Assembly: GCA_964420325.1 (NCBI GenBank)
Contig: CAYQSU010000055.1
Span: 1 to 23,700, forward strand
Source: CAYQSU01 sp964420325
GTDB taxonomy: Bacteria; Pseudomonadota; Alphaproteobacteria; Rhodospirillales; Defluviicoccaceae
DNA: 23,700 nucleotides
Direction of reading: 5' to 3'
Shown: one piece after another, positions 1 through 9,240 of the stretch
Layout of the letters: every line of letters starts with the position of its first letter
How positions within the stretch are numbered: the first letter of the stretch is position 1
The notes under the pieces: model-generated
What the model saw: the letters and a program-made list of their open reading frames with translations, nothing else
The model's database searches: none
Told to the model about the DNA's origin: nothing
Translations under genes and position numbers: made by a program

Positions 1-278
1 CCGGCGATCGGCGGCCAGATGGCGAGCGTGTCGTCGGCGGCGAGCGGGCGTCGCGCGCGCTCGCCCGGCGGCACGAAATCGCCGTTGATCAGCACCAGGT
101 GACAGTGCTCCCGCGGCACGCCGAGGCGGCTGATGATGGCGTCGGGCGTGCTGCCCGCGGCGACGCGGATGCGGACGGCGTTGTCGACGGCGCCGGCCGG
201 GAGGTGCCGACCCAGCGACGCATAGAGCTTGACGGTGACCTCGATGGTCTCGGGCTCAGGCGCCGGCGCGGGCGACAT
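1..278 (-). CDS. MoaD/ThiS-family sulfur carrier-like protein, aorD-like (partial at window edge)
   Basis: Small beta-grasp protein; about 92 residues are visible and the stop lies left of position 1. It starts at the ATG at 278 and overlaps the end of the FAD oxidoreductase gene by 23 bases, as in a translationally coupled operon. Visible family features are an N-terminal strand (IEVTVKLYASLGRHLP), a middle GSTPDAII segment, and a tail running through DDTLAIWPPIAG, which matches the usual MoaD/ThiS ending just before the terminal Gly-Gly. In this family the terminal glycine is adenylated and thiocarboxylated to carry sulfur, for molybdopterin/tungstopterin synthesis in the MoaD case. As the last visible gene of an aldehyde oxidoreductase operon, it probably supports making or inserting the tungsten cofactor. 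The analogous aorD of Aromatoleum is recalled from the literature. The final glycines cannot be confirmed inside the window. Confidence 0.85.
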   Translation of the reverse strand, partial: MSPAPAPEPETIEVTVKLYASLGRHLPAGAVDNAVRIRVAAGSTPDAIISRLGVPREHCHLVLINGDFVPPGERARRPLAADDTLAIWPPIA

Positions 279-1530
279 AGGCCTCGGCGATGCGGTGGGG
301 ATCGGCCTTCAGCTTCTCCTTCCACGATCCCAGCGGCACCCGGGTCTGGATCAGGCCGCGGAGCACGCCGACCCAGTCGGTGCGACCGAGGGTGATGGCG
401 CCGACCAGGCGGTCGTCGGCGAACTGCAGGTTGACGTAGCGGAAGGCGTCGTCGTCGATGCGTTCGGCGGACTCGCCGCCGTCGACGCCCTGCCACTGCC
501 CGAACGAGCAGGAGACGAGGCCGACGGTGTCCAGCACGTTCATGATCAGGCTGCCCTTGTAGGGGGCGTCGCCGCCGGCCATGTTGACGGCGGCGATGCG
601 GCCGTGGTCGGCGGCGGTCGGCTGCACCGCGTGCACCGAGAAGCCGCCGGTCGAGAGGTCGGGCCCCTGGGCGACATCGCCGGCGGCGAACACGTTGGGG
701 TGCGAGGTGCGGAGCCGGTCGTCGACGAGGATGCCCTGGTCGGTGCGGATGCCGCTGCCGTCAAGGACTCCCATGTTGGCGCGGACGCCGGCGGCGATCA
801 CCACCAGGTGCGCCGGCAGCCGGCTGCCGTCGCTGAGATCGGCGACGAGGGCGTCCCGCCGATCGCTCGGATGGCGGGCCGGCTCGATGCGGGTGATCTC
901 GGTCGAGGTGCGGACGCTCACCCCTCTCGCCTCGCACCAGCGCTCGAGCATGGCGCCGGCGGCGGCGTTCAGCATGCGCGGGACCATGCGGTCGCCCATC
1001 TCGACGACGGTCAGCCGGACGCCGCGCTCGACCAGCGCCTCCAGGATGATGCAGCCGATGAAGCCGGCGCCGAGGAGGACGACATGGGATCCGGGCTCGG
1101 CCAGGCGGACGATGGCGCGCGCGTCCTCGAGCGTCCAGCACGGGTGCACGCCGGGAAGCTCGAGACCCGGGATCGGCGGCCGGATGGCGCTGGCGCCGGT
1201 GGCCACCAGCAGCCGGTCGAACCGCACCGACTCGCCGCCGGCAAGCGCGAGCCGGCCGTCGTCGGGGAAGACGCGCTCGACGCGGCCGTGGCGGAGGCGG
1301 ATGCCTTGGGCCTGGTAGTGGCCGGCGGCCTTGCGCAGCCGCGTTCCCTCCTCGACGATCTGGCCGCTCAGGTAGTAGGGGATGGCCATCCGCGAATAGG
1401 GCTCGCCGTCCTCGCCGTGGATGACGAGGACGTCGCCCGCGGGGTCGAGCCGGCGCAGGGTCTCGGCGGCGATCACCCCGGCCGGGCCGGCGCCGACGAT
1501 GACGTGGCGCAGGGCTCCGTTGGCGCTCAT
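256..1530 (-). CDS. FAD/NAD(P)-dependent oxidoreductase subunit, aorC-like
   Basis: A 424-residue pyridine nucleotide-disulfide-type flavoprotein. The first FAD dinucleotide motif is IVGAGPAG at residues 11-18, the NAD(P)H-binding motif is LLGAGFIG at 152-159, and the second FAD motif is NVFAAGDVAQ at 279-288. No CxxC redox pair sits near the flavin, so a disulfide reductase role is unlikely. It lies 26 bases downstream of the catalytic AOR gene, and the ATG at 1530 begins just before the FAD motif. In the aorABC complexes of Aromatoleum-type bacteria this subunit passes electrons between the iron-sulfur chain and NAD(P). The same role is inferred here: oxidising aldehydes with NAD+, or running acid reduction in reverse. 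The ribosome binding site is weak (GGCGGA), and an in-frame extension upstream runs into the AOR gene and was not used. Confidence 0.9.
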   Translation of the reverse strand: MSANGALRHVIVGAGPAGVIAAETLRRLDPAGDVLVIHGEDGEPYSRMAIPYYLSGQIVEEGTRLRKAAGHYQAQGIRLRHGRVERVFPDDGRLALAGGESVRFDRLLVATGASAIRPPIPGLELPGVHPCWTLEDARAIVRLAEPGSHVVLLGAGFIGCIILEALVERGVRLTVVEMGDRMVPRMLNAAAGAMLERWCEARGVSVRTSTEITRIEPARHPSDRRDALVADLSDGSRLPAHLVVIAAGVRANMGVLDGSGIRTDQGILVDDRLRTSHPNVFAAGDVAQGPDLSTGGFSVHAVQPTAADHGRIAAVNMAGGDAPYKGSLIMNVLDTVGLVSCSFGQWQGVDGGESAERIDDDAFRYVNLQFADDRLVGAITLGRTDWVGVLRGLIQTRVPLGSWKEKLKADPHRIAEAYVARAGA

Positions 1531-1556
1531 GGCCGCATCCGCCCCGATGCCGGCCG

Positions 1557-3404
1557 CTACAGCGCCAGCCGATCGAGGGTCTCGCTGGTCGGCACGCCGT
1601 CCGGGGTCCAGCCGCGGAGCTGGTAGTATTCCGGCAGCATCCTGGCGAGACCGTTGACCTTGCCCTTGGCCGGACCGGTCTTCGCCGGCTCGGTGAGCAG
1701 CCGCTTCGGCAGCGTGTCGTCCTTGGCGGTGAAGCCGGCTTCCATGTTGAACTTGCGCTCGAGATTCCAGATCCGCTCGCCGACCTCGAGCAGCTTCGCC
1801 GTGGTCCAATCGCCCTCGCAGGCGGCGTCGATCTGCGGCGCGATGTCGTCGAGCGTCCAGGCGAAGGTGGTGAACACGCAGATGCCGGCAGAGTCGACGG
1901 CGGCCGTCGCGTCCTGGAACGCCTTGACCAAGCCCGCCTTGCCGTCGGTGACCAGCGGATCGGTCTTCTCGGGCACGCCGAGGATCTCCGATGCCACCGT
2001 GTAGCTGCGCAGATGGCAGGCGCCACGGTTGGAGGTGGCGTAGGTCAGACCCATCCCCTGGATGCCGCGGGAGTCATAGGCCGGGAACTCCTGCCCCTTG
2101 ACCTGCATGGCCAGATCGGGATGCCCGTACTTCTCGCACAGGAGCTTGGAGCCGAGGCCGATCTCGGCGCCGAAGCCCTCGCCGCGGCCGGTCAGTTCGG
2201 CCAGGTCGGTGAGCGCATGCTCGTTGCCGAAGCGGAGGTCGATGCCGCCCGTTTCCTTGGTGGTCAGCACGCCCATCTCGAACAGCTCCATCGCCGCGCC
2301 GACGGTGGCGCCGAAGGAGATCGGATCGAAGCCTTGCTCGTTGCAGATGAAGTTGGCGAACGTCAGCGCCTCCAGGTCGCCCACTCCGGTCGCCGCACCC
2401 AACGCCCATGCCGCCTCATACTCCAGGCCGCCCGAGGCTTTTTGGTATTGCGGCCGGTCGACGACGGTGTAGTGGGTCCGCTCGATGGCCGATACCCGGC
2501 CGCAGGCGATGGTGCAGGCGAAGCACGCCTGGTTGGTGATCAGGTTGGACTTGCCGTCGGAGGCCCGCTTCTCGTGCATCGCCTCGCCGGAGATCCGGCT
2601 CGCGCCATCGAACTGCACGTCGCGGTGGTTGCGGGTCGGCAGCGAGCCGGCCTCGTTGATGACGTTCATCAGCACCTGGGTGCCGTAGGTCGGCAGCCCC
2701 TGGCCGGTCACCGGGTTGTCGGCGAGGATCTTCTTGCCGCGGTTGGCCGCCTCCAGGAACGCCGCGAAGTCCTTGACGCTCACCCCGAGGGTGCCGCGCA
2801 GGGCGACCGCCTTGAGGTTCTTGGAGCCCATCACCGCGCCCACCCCCGAGCGGCCGGCGGCCCGGTGCATGTCGTTGACGACGCAGGCGAACTTCACCCC
2901 CTTCTCGCCGGCGACGCCGATCGAGGCGACGCGGATCAGCGGATCCTGGTGGCGGGCCTTGATCAGCTCCTCGGTCTCCCAGCACGACTTGCCCCACACC
3001 TCGGCGCCCTCGATCAGCCGCGCCTCGGCGTTCTGCACCAGGAGATAGACCGGCTTCGGGGCGCGCCCCTCGAAGATGATCATGTCGTAGCCGGCGTTCT
3101 TCATCTCGTTGCCGAAGAAGCCGCCGGAGTTCGAGCAGGCGATGGCTCCGGTGAGCGCGCCCTTGGTCACCACCGAGTAGCGCCCGGCGGTGGACGCACA
3201 GGTTCCGGTCAAGGGACCGGTGGTCATGATCAGCTTGTTTTCGGGCGACAGCGGATCGACCCGAGGGTCGACCTCCTCGACGAAGTACTTGGTGGCGAGA
3301 CCGCGCTGGCCCAGGTACTTCATCGCCCAGTCCATGCGCAGCGGCTCGTCTTCGCAGCGGCCCCGGGTCAAGTCGACCCGGAGGATCTTCCGCGTCCATG
3401 CCAT
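1557..3404 (-). CDS. Tungsten-type aldehyde:ferredoxin oxidoreductase, catalytic subunit (aorB-like)
   Basis: 615 residues, normal for the AOR family. The enzyme oxidises aldehydes to carboxylic acids at a bis-pyranopterin tungsten centre next to one [4Fe-4S] cluster. The cluster ligands are visible as C294, C297 and C301 (CxxCxxxC) with the fourth at C509, inside DSAGIC, which also matches the DxxGLC pterin-binding motif. Another DxxG motif is DSRGIQGMGL at 444-453. The conserved RAAGRSGVGAVMGSKNLKA stretch is at 181-199. The ATG at 3404 follows a strong GGGAGGA site, 17 bases after the ferredoxin stop. Neighbours (four-cluster ferredoxin, FAD subunit, MoaD-like protein) match the multisubunit NAD-coupled bacterial AOR rather than the single-subunit archaeal form. 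The substrate cannot be read from the sequence. A BamB-type reductase role is less likely because no benzoyl-CoA genes are nearby. Confidence 0.93.
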   Translation of the reverse strand: MAWTRKILRVDLTRGRCEDEPLRMDWAMKYLGQRGLATKYFVEEVDPRVDPLSPENKLIMTTGPLTGTCASTAGRYSVVTKGALTGAIACSNSGGFFGNEMKNAGYDMIIFEGRAPKPVYLLVQNAEARLIEGAEVWGKSCWETEELIKARHQDPLIRVASIGVAGEKGVKFACVVNDMHRAAGRSGVGAVMGSKNLKAVALRGTLGVSVKDFAAFLEAANRGKKILADNPVTGQGLPTYGTQVLMNVINEAGSLPTRNHRDVQFDGASRISGEAMHEKRASDGKSNLITNQACFACTIACGRVSAIERTHYTVVDRPQYQKASGGLEYEAAWALGAATGVGDLEALTFANFICNEQGFDPISFGATVGAAMELFEMGVLTTKETGGIDLRFGNEHALTDLAELTGRGEGFGAEIGLGSKLLCEKYGHPDLAMQVKGQEFPAYDSRGIQGMGLTYATSNRGACHLRSYTVASEILGVPEKTDPLVTDGKAGLVKAFQDATAAVDSAGICVFTTFAWTLDDIAPQIDAACEGDWTTAKLLEVGERIWNLERKFNMEAGFTAKDDTLPKRLLTEPAKTGPAKGKVNGLARMLPEYYQLRGWTPDGVPTSETLDRLAL

Positions 3405-3421
3405 GGCGAAGTCCTCCCTCC

Positions 3422-3901
3422 TCAGTGCGTCGCCGCCGCGCCGGCGCCGGTGCGCGCCGCCCACTGGCGCATCCGATCGAGGCCGGTCCAGTTGGCGTCG
3501 ATATAGGTGATGGCGCCGGTCGGGCAGGCCCTGGCGCACTCGGGCTCGCCGCCGCAGAGATCGCACTTGATCACCTTGCCGGTGTCGGCGTTGTAGTTCA
3601 CCGTGCCGAACGGACAGGCGATCGTGCACACCTTGCAGCCGACGCACAACGCCTCCGACACCACCTTCGCCCCGGTCGCGCGGTCGAGCGAGATGGCGTC
3701 CACGGGGCACGCCTGCATGCACCACGCCTCGGCGCACTGGGTGCAGGTGTAGGGAACGAACCGCCCCTCGTCGTGAAACGTGAACACCTTGATCCGCGAC
3801 TTCGCCGGGTTGAAGGCGCCCTCGTTGTCGTAGCTGCAGGCCATCTCGCACTGCAGGCAGTTGGTGCACTTCTCCGGATCGATGTGGAGAGATTTCAGCA
3901 T
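3422..3901 (-). CDS. Ferredoxin-like electron transfer subunit with four [4Fe-4S] clusters, aorA-like
   Basis: 159 residues with sixteen cysteines in four groups: C12/15/18/22, C53/56/61/65, C86/89/92/96 and C113/116/122/126. This is the HycB/NrfC/DmsB-like pattern that binds four [4Fe-4S] clusters. There is no signal peptide or membrane segment, so it should act in the cytoplasm as an electron wire between the tungsten subunit and the FAD subunit. It is the first gene of the operon; the ATG at 3901 is preceded by GGGAGGA. The order ferredoxin, catalytic subunit, FAD subunit, MoaD-like protein is what I recall for aorABCD. The alanine/glycine-rich C-terminal tail after residue 148 has no clear function. 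Confidence 0.92.
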   Translation of the reverse strand: MLKSLHIDPEKCTNCLQCEMACSYDNEGAFNPAKSRIKVFTFHDEGRFVPYTCTQCAEAWCMQACPVDAISLDRATGAKVVSEALCVGCKVCTIACPFGTVNYNADTGKVIKCDLCGGEPECARACPTGAITYIDANWTGLDRMRQWAARTGAGAAATH

Positions 3902-4007
3902 AAACGGTTCCTCCCGGTGCGTCGTTGAGCGCCGGCACGAGCGCCAGCGGCGGTGCCACCCGTCGCCCGCTGGCCTGCCTTCGGCACGAAGCGGCTCTGT
4001 TGCGGGG

Positions 4008-4036
4008 ATGATACGCTTCGCCCGGCCCTGCCGCAA
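4008..4036 (-). promoter_or_regulatory. Predicted sigma70-type promoter for the AOR operon
   Basis: On the minus strand TTGCGG (4036-4031) is followed after 17 bases by TATCAT (4013-4008). Transcription would begin near 4001, giving a leader of about 100 bases before the ferredoxin ATG at 3901. This is a pattern match only. Confidence 0.45.
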
Positions 4037-4081
4037 TCGACACATGACCCCACGCCGCTTGTGGTCGAAGCCGCCGCCGGA

Positions 4082-4095
4082 TTGACCGCCGTCAA
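4082..4095. promoter_or_regulatory. FNR/FixK-type dyad TTGAC-N4-GTCAA
   Basis: A perfect inverted repeat, TTGAC CGCC GTCAA. It fits the CRP/FNR-superfamily pattern (FNR TTGAT-N4-ATCAA; FixK-type TTGA-N6-TCAA). It lies between the divergent AOR operon and the MoaD-like gene. Its centre is 73 bases upstream of the ATG at 4162 and about 87 bases upstream of the predicted AOR transcription start. AOR enzymes are oxygen-sensitive, so control by an anaerobic regulator is plausible, but binding is inferred from pattern only. Confidence 0.45.
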
Positions 4096-4161
4096 GGGGG
4101 AGCCGGCCCGGCCCCGGTAGCCTCGGGAGGCGCGAGGCCGACCAGGGAGAGCGACAGAGGC

Positions 4162-4488
4162 ATGAGCGAGCCGTCCGCACGGCGGACCAACGTGGACGGC
4201 ATCACCGTCGCGATCGAGGTCCGCCTGTTCAACAGCCTCGCCCGGTTCGGGCGCCGCAACGGCGACCGGCTGACGCTGACGCTGCCGGCCGGCAGCACCA
4301 TCGGCGACGTCCTGGCGACGCTCGCCATCCCGGCGTCCGAGGTGCACCTGGCGCTGAGGAACGGCAGCGACGTGACGCCCAGCCTTCATACCGGCGTCAA
4401 CACCGAGCGCGCCGTCGACGACGGCGACGTCGTCGCGCTCTCGGGGCCGGTTCCCTACAGCTGGGGCTACGGCGCGCCGGTCCTCTGA
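4162..4488 (+). CDS. MoaD/ThiS-like protein without a C-terminal Gly-Gly
   Basis: 108 residues. The core looks like a MoaD/ThiS beta-grasp fold: ITVAIEVRLFNSLARF near the start, LPAGSTIGDVLATL at 41-54, and VDDGDVVALSGPV at 85-97 where MoaD proteins normally end in PPVAGG. Instead, the protein continues PYSWGYGAPVL and stops, so the diglycine needed for thiocarboxylation is missing. The gene is divergent from the AOR operon, which carries its own MoaD-like gene with a conventional tail. A GGGAGAG site about 11 bases upstream supports the ATG at 4162. It may be a structural or chaperone relative of MoaD used in cofactor insertion, or need C-terminal processing; the function is not known. Its 3' end converges on citrate synthase with 25 bases between. 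Confidence 0.8.
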   Translation: MSEPSARRTNVDGITVAIEVRLFNSLARFGRRNGDRLTLTLPAGSTIGDVLATLAIPASEVHLALRNGSDVTPSLHTGVNTERAVDDGDVVALSGPVPYSWGYGAPVL

Positions 4489-4513
4489 GCGCCTCCGGTG
4501 AGCGGCGTCGGGG

Positions 4514-5848
4514 TCAGCGGGCGGCGATCGGCAGGTAAGGCCGGATGGCCTCGCCGGTGTAGCGCTGACGCGGCCGGTCGATGCGCTGGTCGGGCGCCGC
4601 GATCATCTCGTTCCACTGGGCTACCCAGCCGACCGTCCGCCCGAGCGCGAACAGCGCCGGAAACATCGAGGTCGGGAAGCCCATCGCGCGAAGCGTGATG
4701 CCCGAGTAGAAGTCGACGTTGGGAAACAGCTTGCGCTCGACGAAGTAGTCGTCCTCGAGGGCGATGCGCTCGAGCTCGAGCGCCAGCTCGAACAAGGGCT
4801 CGTCCTTCTTGTCCAGCTCCTCCAGCACCTCGTGGCAGGATTCGCGCAGCACCCGCGCCCTCGGATCGTAGTTCTTGTAGACGCGATGGCCGAAGCCCAT
4901 CAGCCGGAACGGGTCGTTCTTGTCCTTGGCGCGCCGGATGTACTCGGGGATGCGGTCCTTGCCGCCGATCTCCATCAGCATGTTGAGCACGGCCTCGTTG
5001 GCGCCGCCGTGGGCGGGGCCCCAGAGACAAGCGATGCCGGCGGCGATGCAAGCGTAGGGATTGGCGAGGCTGGAGCCGGCGATGCGCACGGTGGCGGCCG
5101 ACGCGTTCTGCTCGTGGTCGGCGTGGAGGACGAGGAACCGGTTCATCGCCCGCTCCAGCACCGGGCTGACGACGTCGGGCTCGGCCGGCACCGCGAAGCA
5201 CATGTGAAGGAAGTTGGCGGCGTAGCTCAGCTCGTTGCGCGGGTACATGAACGGCTGGCCGATCGAGTACTTGTAGGCCATGGCGCAGATGGTCGACATC
5301 TTGGCGAGGATGCGGTGGGTGGCCATCTCGCGGGCGCCGGGGTCGCTGACGTCGGTGTCCTCGTGGTAGAACGCGCTCAAGGCGCCGACCGTGCCGACCA
5401 TCACCGCCATCGGATGGGCATCCCGGCGATAGCCTTCGAAGAACGACCTCAGCTTCTCGTGCACCATGGTGTGGCGGGTGATGGTGCAATCGAAGGCGTC
5501 GAGCTCGCTCCGCGTCGGCAGCCTGCCATAGAGAAGCAGGTAGCAGACCTCGAGGAACGGCGCCTCCGCCGCAAGCTCCTCGATCGGGTAGCCGCGATGC
5601 AGAAGGATGCCGCGCTCGCCGTCGATGAAGGTGATGGCCGAATCGCAGCTCGCCGTCGACATGAAACCGGGGTCGTAGGTAAAATAGCCGGTGTCGCGGT
5701 AGAGGCGCTGGACGTCGAGCACCTTGGGTCCGTGGGTGCCGCCGAGGACGGGAATATCGTACTGCCTGCCGTCGGCAGGGAAGGTCAGCGTGACCGTCTC
5801 GCCCTCGGCCGGCTTCAGTGTCTCGATTCGGGGGAGCGGGCGATCCAT
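4514..5848 (-). CDS. gltA: Citrate synthase (type II, GltA-like)
   Basis: 444 residues, slightly longer than E. coli GltA. It condenses acetyl-CoA and oxaloacetate to citrate at the entry to the TCA cycle. The three catalytic residues are clear by motif: H280 in LWGPAHGGAN, H321 in MGFGHRVYKN and D379 in NVDFYSG. The conserved LHADHEQNAS segment is at 241-250. The N-terminal extension typical of the hexameric, NADH-sensitive Gram-negative type is present, so NADH inhibition is likely but not shown. The ATG at 5848 follows a GGAGG site. The gene stands alone, divergent from a universal stress protein gene with about 200 bases between. In that gap TGACCGATC occurs twice (5879-5887 and 5915-5923); this might be regulatory or chance. 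Confidence 0.97.
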   Translation of the reverse strand: MDRPLPRIETLKPAEGETVTLTFPADGRQYDIPVLGGTHGPKVLDVQRLYRDTGYFTYDPGFMSTASCDSAITFIDGERGILLHRGYPIEELAAEAPFLEVCYLLLYGRLPTRSELDAFDCTITRHTMVHEKLRSFFEGYRRDAHPMAVMVGTVGALSAFYHEDTDVSDPGAREMATHRILAKMSTICAMAYKYSIGQPFMYPRNELSYAANFLHMCFAVPAEPDVVSPVLERAMNRFLVLHADHEQNASAATVRIAGSSLANPYACIAAGIACLWGPAHGGANEAVLNMLMEIGGKDRIPEYIRRAKDKNDPFRLMGFGHRVYKNYDPRARVLRESCHEVLEELDKKDEPLFELALELERIALEDDYFVERKLFPNVDFYSGITLRAMGFPTSMFPALFALGRTVGWVAQWNEMIAAPDQRIDRPRQRYTGEAIRPYLPIAAR

Positions 5849-6046
5849 CGCGGAGCCTCCTTCGTCAGCGGACGCAGATGACCGATCGATGACGTTCAGA
5901 TGCCATCAAACGCGTGACCGATCAAGGCCGCCGGCCGCGTCGGGGCGCATGGACCAGGCCGAGATTCCGGGTAGTATGGGACGATGGCAAGAAGCGGCGG
6001 GACGGCCGAGGCCGCCCGCGACGATGGCAGGGAGAGGAGGCGGAGC

Positions 6047-6874
6047 GTGCCCTACAAGGATGTGCTGGTTCACCTGGATAGCACCCCGCGCAGCGAGGCT
6101 CGGGCCGAGATCGCCGTCGCGATCGCGGAGCGGTTCGGAGCGCGCCTGAAAGCGGTGTTCGCGGAGTGCGATCCCTATCTCGCCAACCTCGCCTCGCGGT
6201 TGCCCGCGGTGATGTTCGGCGAGGAGGCGGCGCGCCTCGAGCCGTGGCTGCGGGCGAAGGCCGCGGCGTCGGGTGTCGCGCTGGAGTGGGAGGCGACGAT
6301 CGTCAGGCGGGACGGTCCGCTCACCCGGTCCGTCCTGTTCGGCGCCCGCCATTCGGACCTCGTCGTGCTCGGCCAGCATGATCCGCAGCAGCAGCCGACC
6401 TCGGGCGTTCCCTCCGACCTCGTCGAGCAGATCGTGCTCAATGCCGGCACGCCGGTGCTGGTGGTTCCGTTCGTCGGCGACTTCCCCACGGTCGGCGAGC
6501 GGGTGATGGTCGGCTGGAACGCCGGACGGGAGTCGGCGCGCGCCGTCCATGATGCGGTGCCGTTTCTGGAGACGGCGCGCGAGGTCGTCGTGATTGCCAT
6601 CAACCCGCAGCGCACGGGCAGCCAGCACGGCACGGTGCCGTGCGCCGACATCGCGAGGCACCTCGAGGCCTACGGCATCGACGCCGACACCGAAACGCTC
6701 GAGGTCGACGACATCGGCATCATGGACATGCTCTTGTCGCGGGTGGCGGATCGCGGGATCGATCTCCTCGTCATGGGGGCGCACGGCCATTACGGCTTTC
6801 CGCACCTGCATCGGGGCGGCGGCACGCGGCACCTGCTCAACCAGCTGACGGTCCCGGTGCTGATGTCGCACTGA
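6047..6874 (+). CDS. Tandem-domain universal stress protein (UspA family)
   Basis: 275 residues with two UspA-like halves: residues 1-140, starting PYKDVLVHLDSTPRSEARAE, and about 150-275, starting ERVMVGWNAGRESARAV. Each half ends in the typical strand before its nucleotide loop, LVVLGQHD at 105-112 and LLVMGAHGHYG at 240-250. The second half keeps a recognisable G-x2-G ATP-loop; the first is degenerate. Such proteins accompany responses to starvation, redox and energy stress, often by binding ATP or AMP; the specific role here is unknown. The GTG at 6047 was chosen because GAGAGGAGG lies just upstream and the protein then starts right at the first strand. An in-frame ATG at 5984 would add a charged, unlike-family extension. 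It is cytoplasmic, with no signal sequence. Confidence 0.88.
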   Translation: MPYKDVLVHLDSTPRSEARAEIAVAIAERFGARLKAVFAECDPYLANLASRLPAVMFGEEAARLEPWLRAKAAASGVALEWEATIVRRDGPLTRSVLFGARHSDLVVLGQHDPQQQPTSGVPSDLVEQIVLNAGTPVLVVPFVGDFPTVGERVMVGWNAGRESARAVHDAVPFLETAREVVVIAINPQRTGSQHGTVPCADIARHLEAYGIDADTETLEVDDIGIMDMLLSRVADRGIDLLVMGAHGHYGFPHLHRGGGTRHLLNQLTVPVLMSH

Positions 6875-6976
6875 ACCGGGCGCTCGCGGCTCCGCCGACG
6901 TGCGACTTGGCCGGCGGCGGGATTTCTGGCAGACAGGCGGTCCACAGTCGGACCCCTGGCACCGGGACCCTTGCCC

Positions 6977-8671
<1,695 letters not shown>

Positions 8672-8673
8672 CG

Positions 8674-8689
8674 CCGCCGCCGGCGGCGG
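8674..8689. terminator. Perfect 16-base GC palindrome between convergent genes
   Basis: CCGCCGCCGGCGGCGG is a perfect palindrome that almost exactly fills the gap between the glnS stop (8671) and the Rrf2 stop (8690). It could act as a bidirectional transcription stop or barrier. It has no T-tract, and GC-rich trinucleotide runs are common in this DNA, so the call is weak. Confidence 0.3.
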
Positions 8690-9190
8690 TCAGTGGCGGG
8701 TCGACGGTTCGGGCACCAGCAGCCGCGGCCAGGCAACGCGCGTGCCGGCGACGGGCCGGGCTCCGTCGGAGGCGGCGATGTCGGCCAGCGACACGCCGCT
8801 CAAGAACAGAAAGATGTAGCTCCTAAGCGACGCCCACAACAGCTCGGTGCCCTCGAGGTCGTCCGGCTGGCGATCGGTGGCGAGCGGGCCCTTCATCAGC
8901 CAGTGGCCGGTCGACTGATCGTCGTCGAGCGCCCGGAACACCTCGGCGACGGTGATGCGATCGGGCCTTCGGGTCAGCGCGTAGCCGCCGCCGCATCCCT
9001 TCTTGGCGGTGACGAAGCCGGCCCGCCTGAGCCGCGACATCAACGCCTCGGTGTAGGACAGCGAGCGCTGGATCGTCGTCGCCAGCCACTCGGTGGTCAC
9101 CGGCCGGCCGTCCTCGCAGGTCGCGAGTTGGGCCAGAACCTCTACGGCAAGGAAGGGGTTGGAGCGGATGATCGACTTCCCGCGGGCCAT
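8690..9190 (-). CDS. Rrf2-family transcriptional regulator
   Basis: 166 residues with the Rrf2 winged helix: NPFLAVEVLAQLAT near the start, a recognition-helix region around 45-58, and the wing signature GCGGGYALTRRPDRITVAEVFRAL at 65-88 (core GGGYALTRRPDRIT). Related regulators (IscR, NsrR, RirA, CymR) sense iron-sulfur clusters, iron, nitric oxide or cysteine levels. Only C25 and C66 are present, and the three-cysteine cluster of IscR/NsrR near residues 90-105 is absent, so classical cluster sensing is unlikely. The ATG at 9190 follows GAGGGAG and was preferred over an upstream ATG at 9217 that has no ribosome site. It is divergent from a MarR-like gene and probably self-regulated through the shared promoter region. 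The target genes are unknown. Confidence 0.88.
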   Translation of the reverse strand: MARGKSIIRSNPFLAVEVLAQLATCEDGRPVTTEWLATTIQRSLSYTEALMSRLRRAGFVTAKKGCGGGYALTRRPDRITVAEVFRALDDDQSTGHWLMKGPLATDRQPDDLEGTELLWASLRSYIFLFLSGVSLADIAASDGARPVAGTRVAWPRLLVPEPSTRH

Positions 9191-9220
9191 TGCTGCTGCT
9201 CCCTCGACGGCCGTCATATT

Positions 9221-9240
9221 AGTTTCGATTCAAAACTATT
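9221..9240. promoter_or_regulatory. Operator-like site 1, covering the Rrf2 -10 region
   Basis: AGTTTCGATTCAAAACTATT. It contains an inverted repeat, TAGTTT (9220-9225) and AAACTA (9233-9238), separated by 7 bases. It matches site 2 (9265-9284) at 13 of 20 positions in the same orientation. It overlaps the predicted minus-strand -10 element, which would allow autorepression. Which regulator binds is not known. Confidence 0.45.

Noticed and set aside
229..1626. 465-codon plus-strand open frame opposite the FAD oxidoreductase gene
   Set aside because: It lies antisense to a gene with clear FAD and NAD motifs and has only low-complexity Ala/Gly/Asp/Val-rich sequence. It is a GC-rich shadow frame.
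5879..5923. TGACCGATC repeated 36 bases apart upstream of citrate synthase
   Set aside because: Only 9 bases long, not matched to a known operator, with no -10/-35 pair clearly associated. Kept as a note in the gltA entry only.
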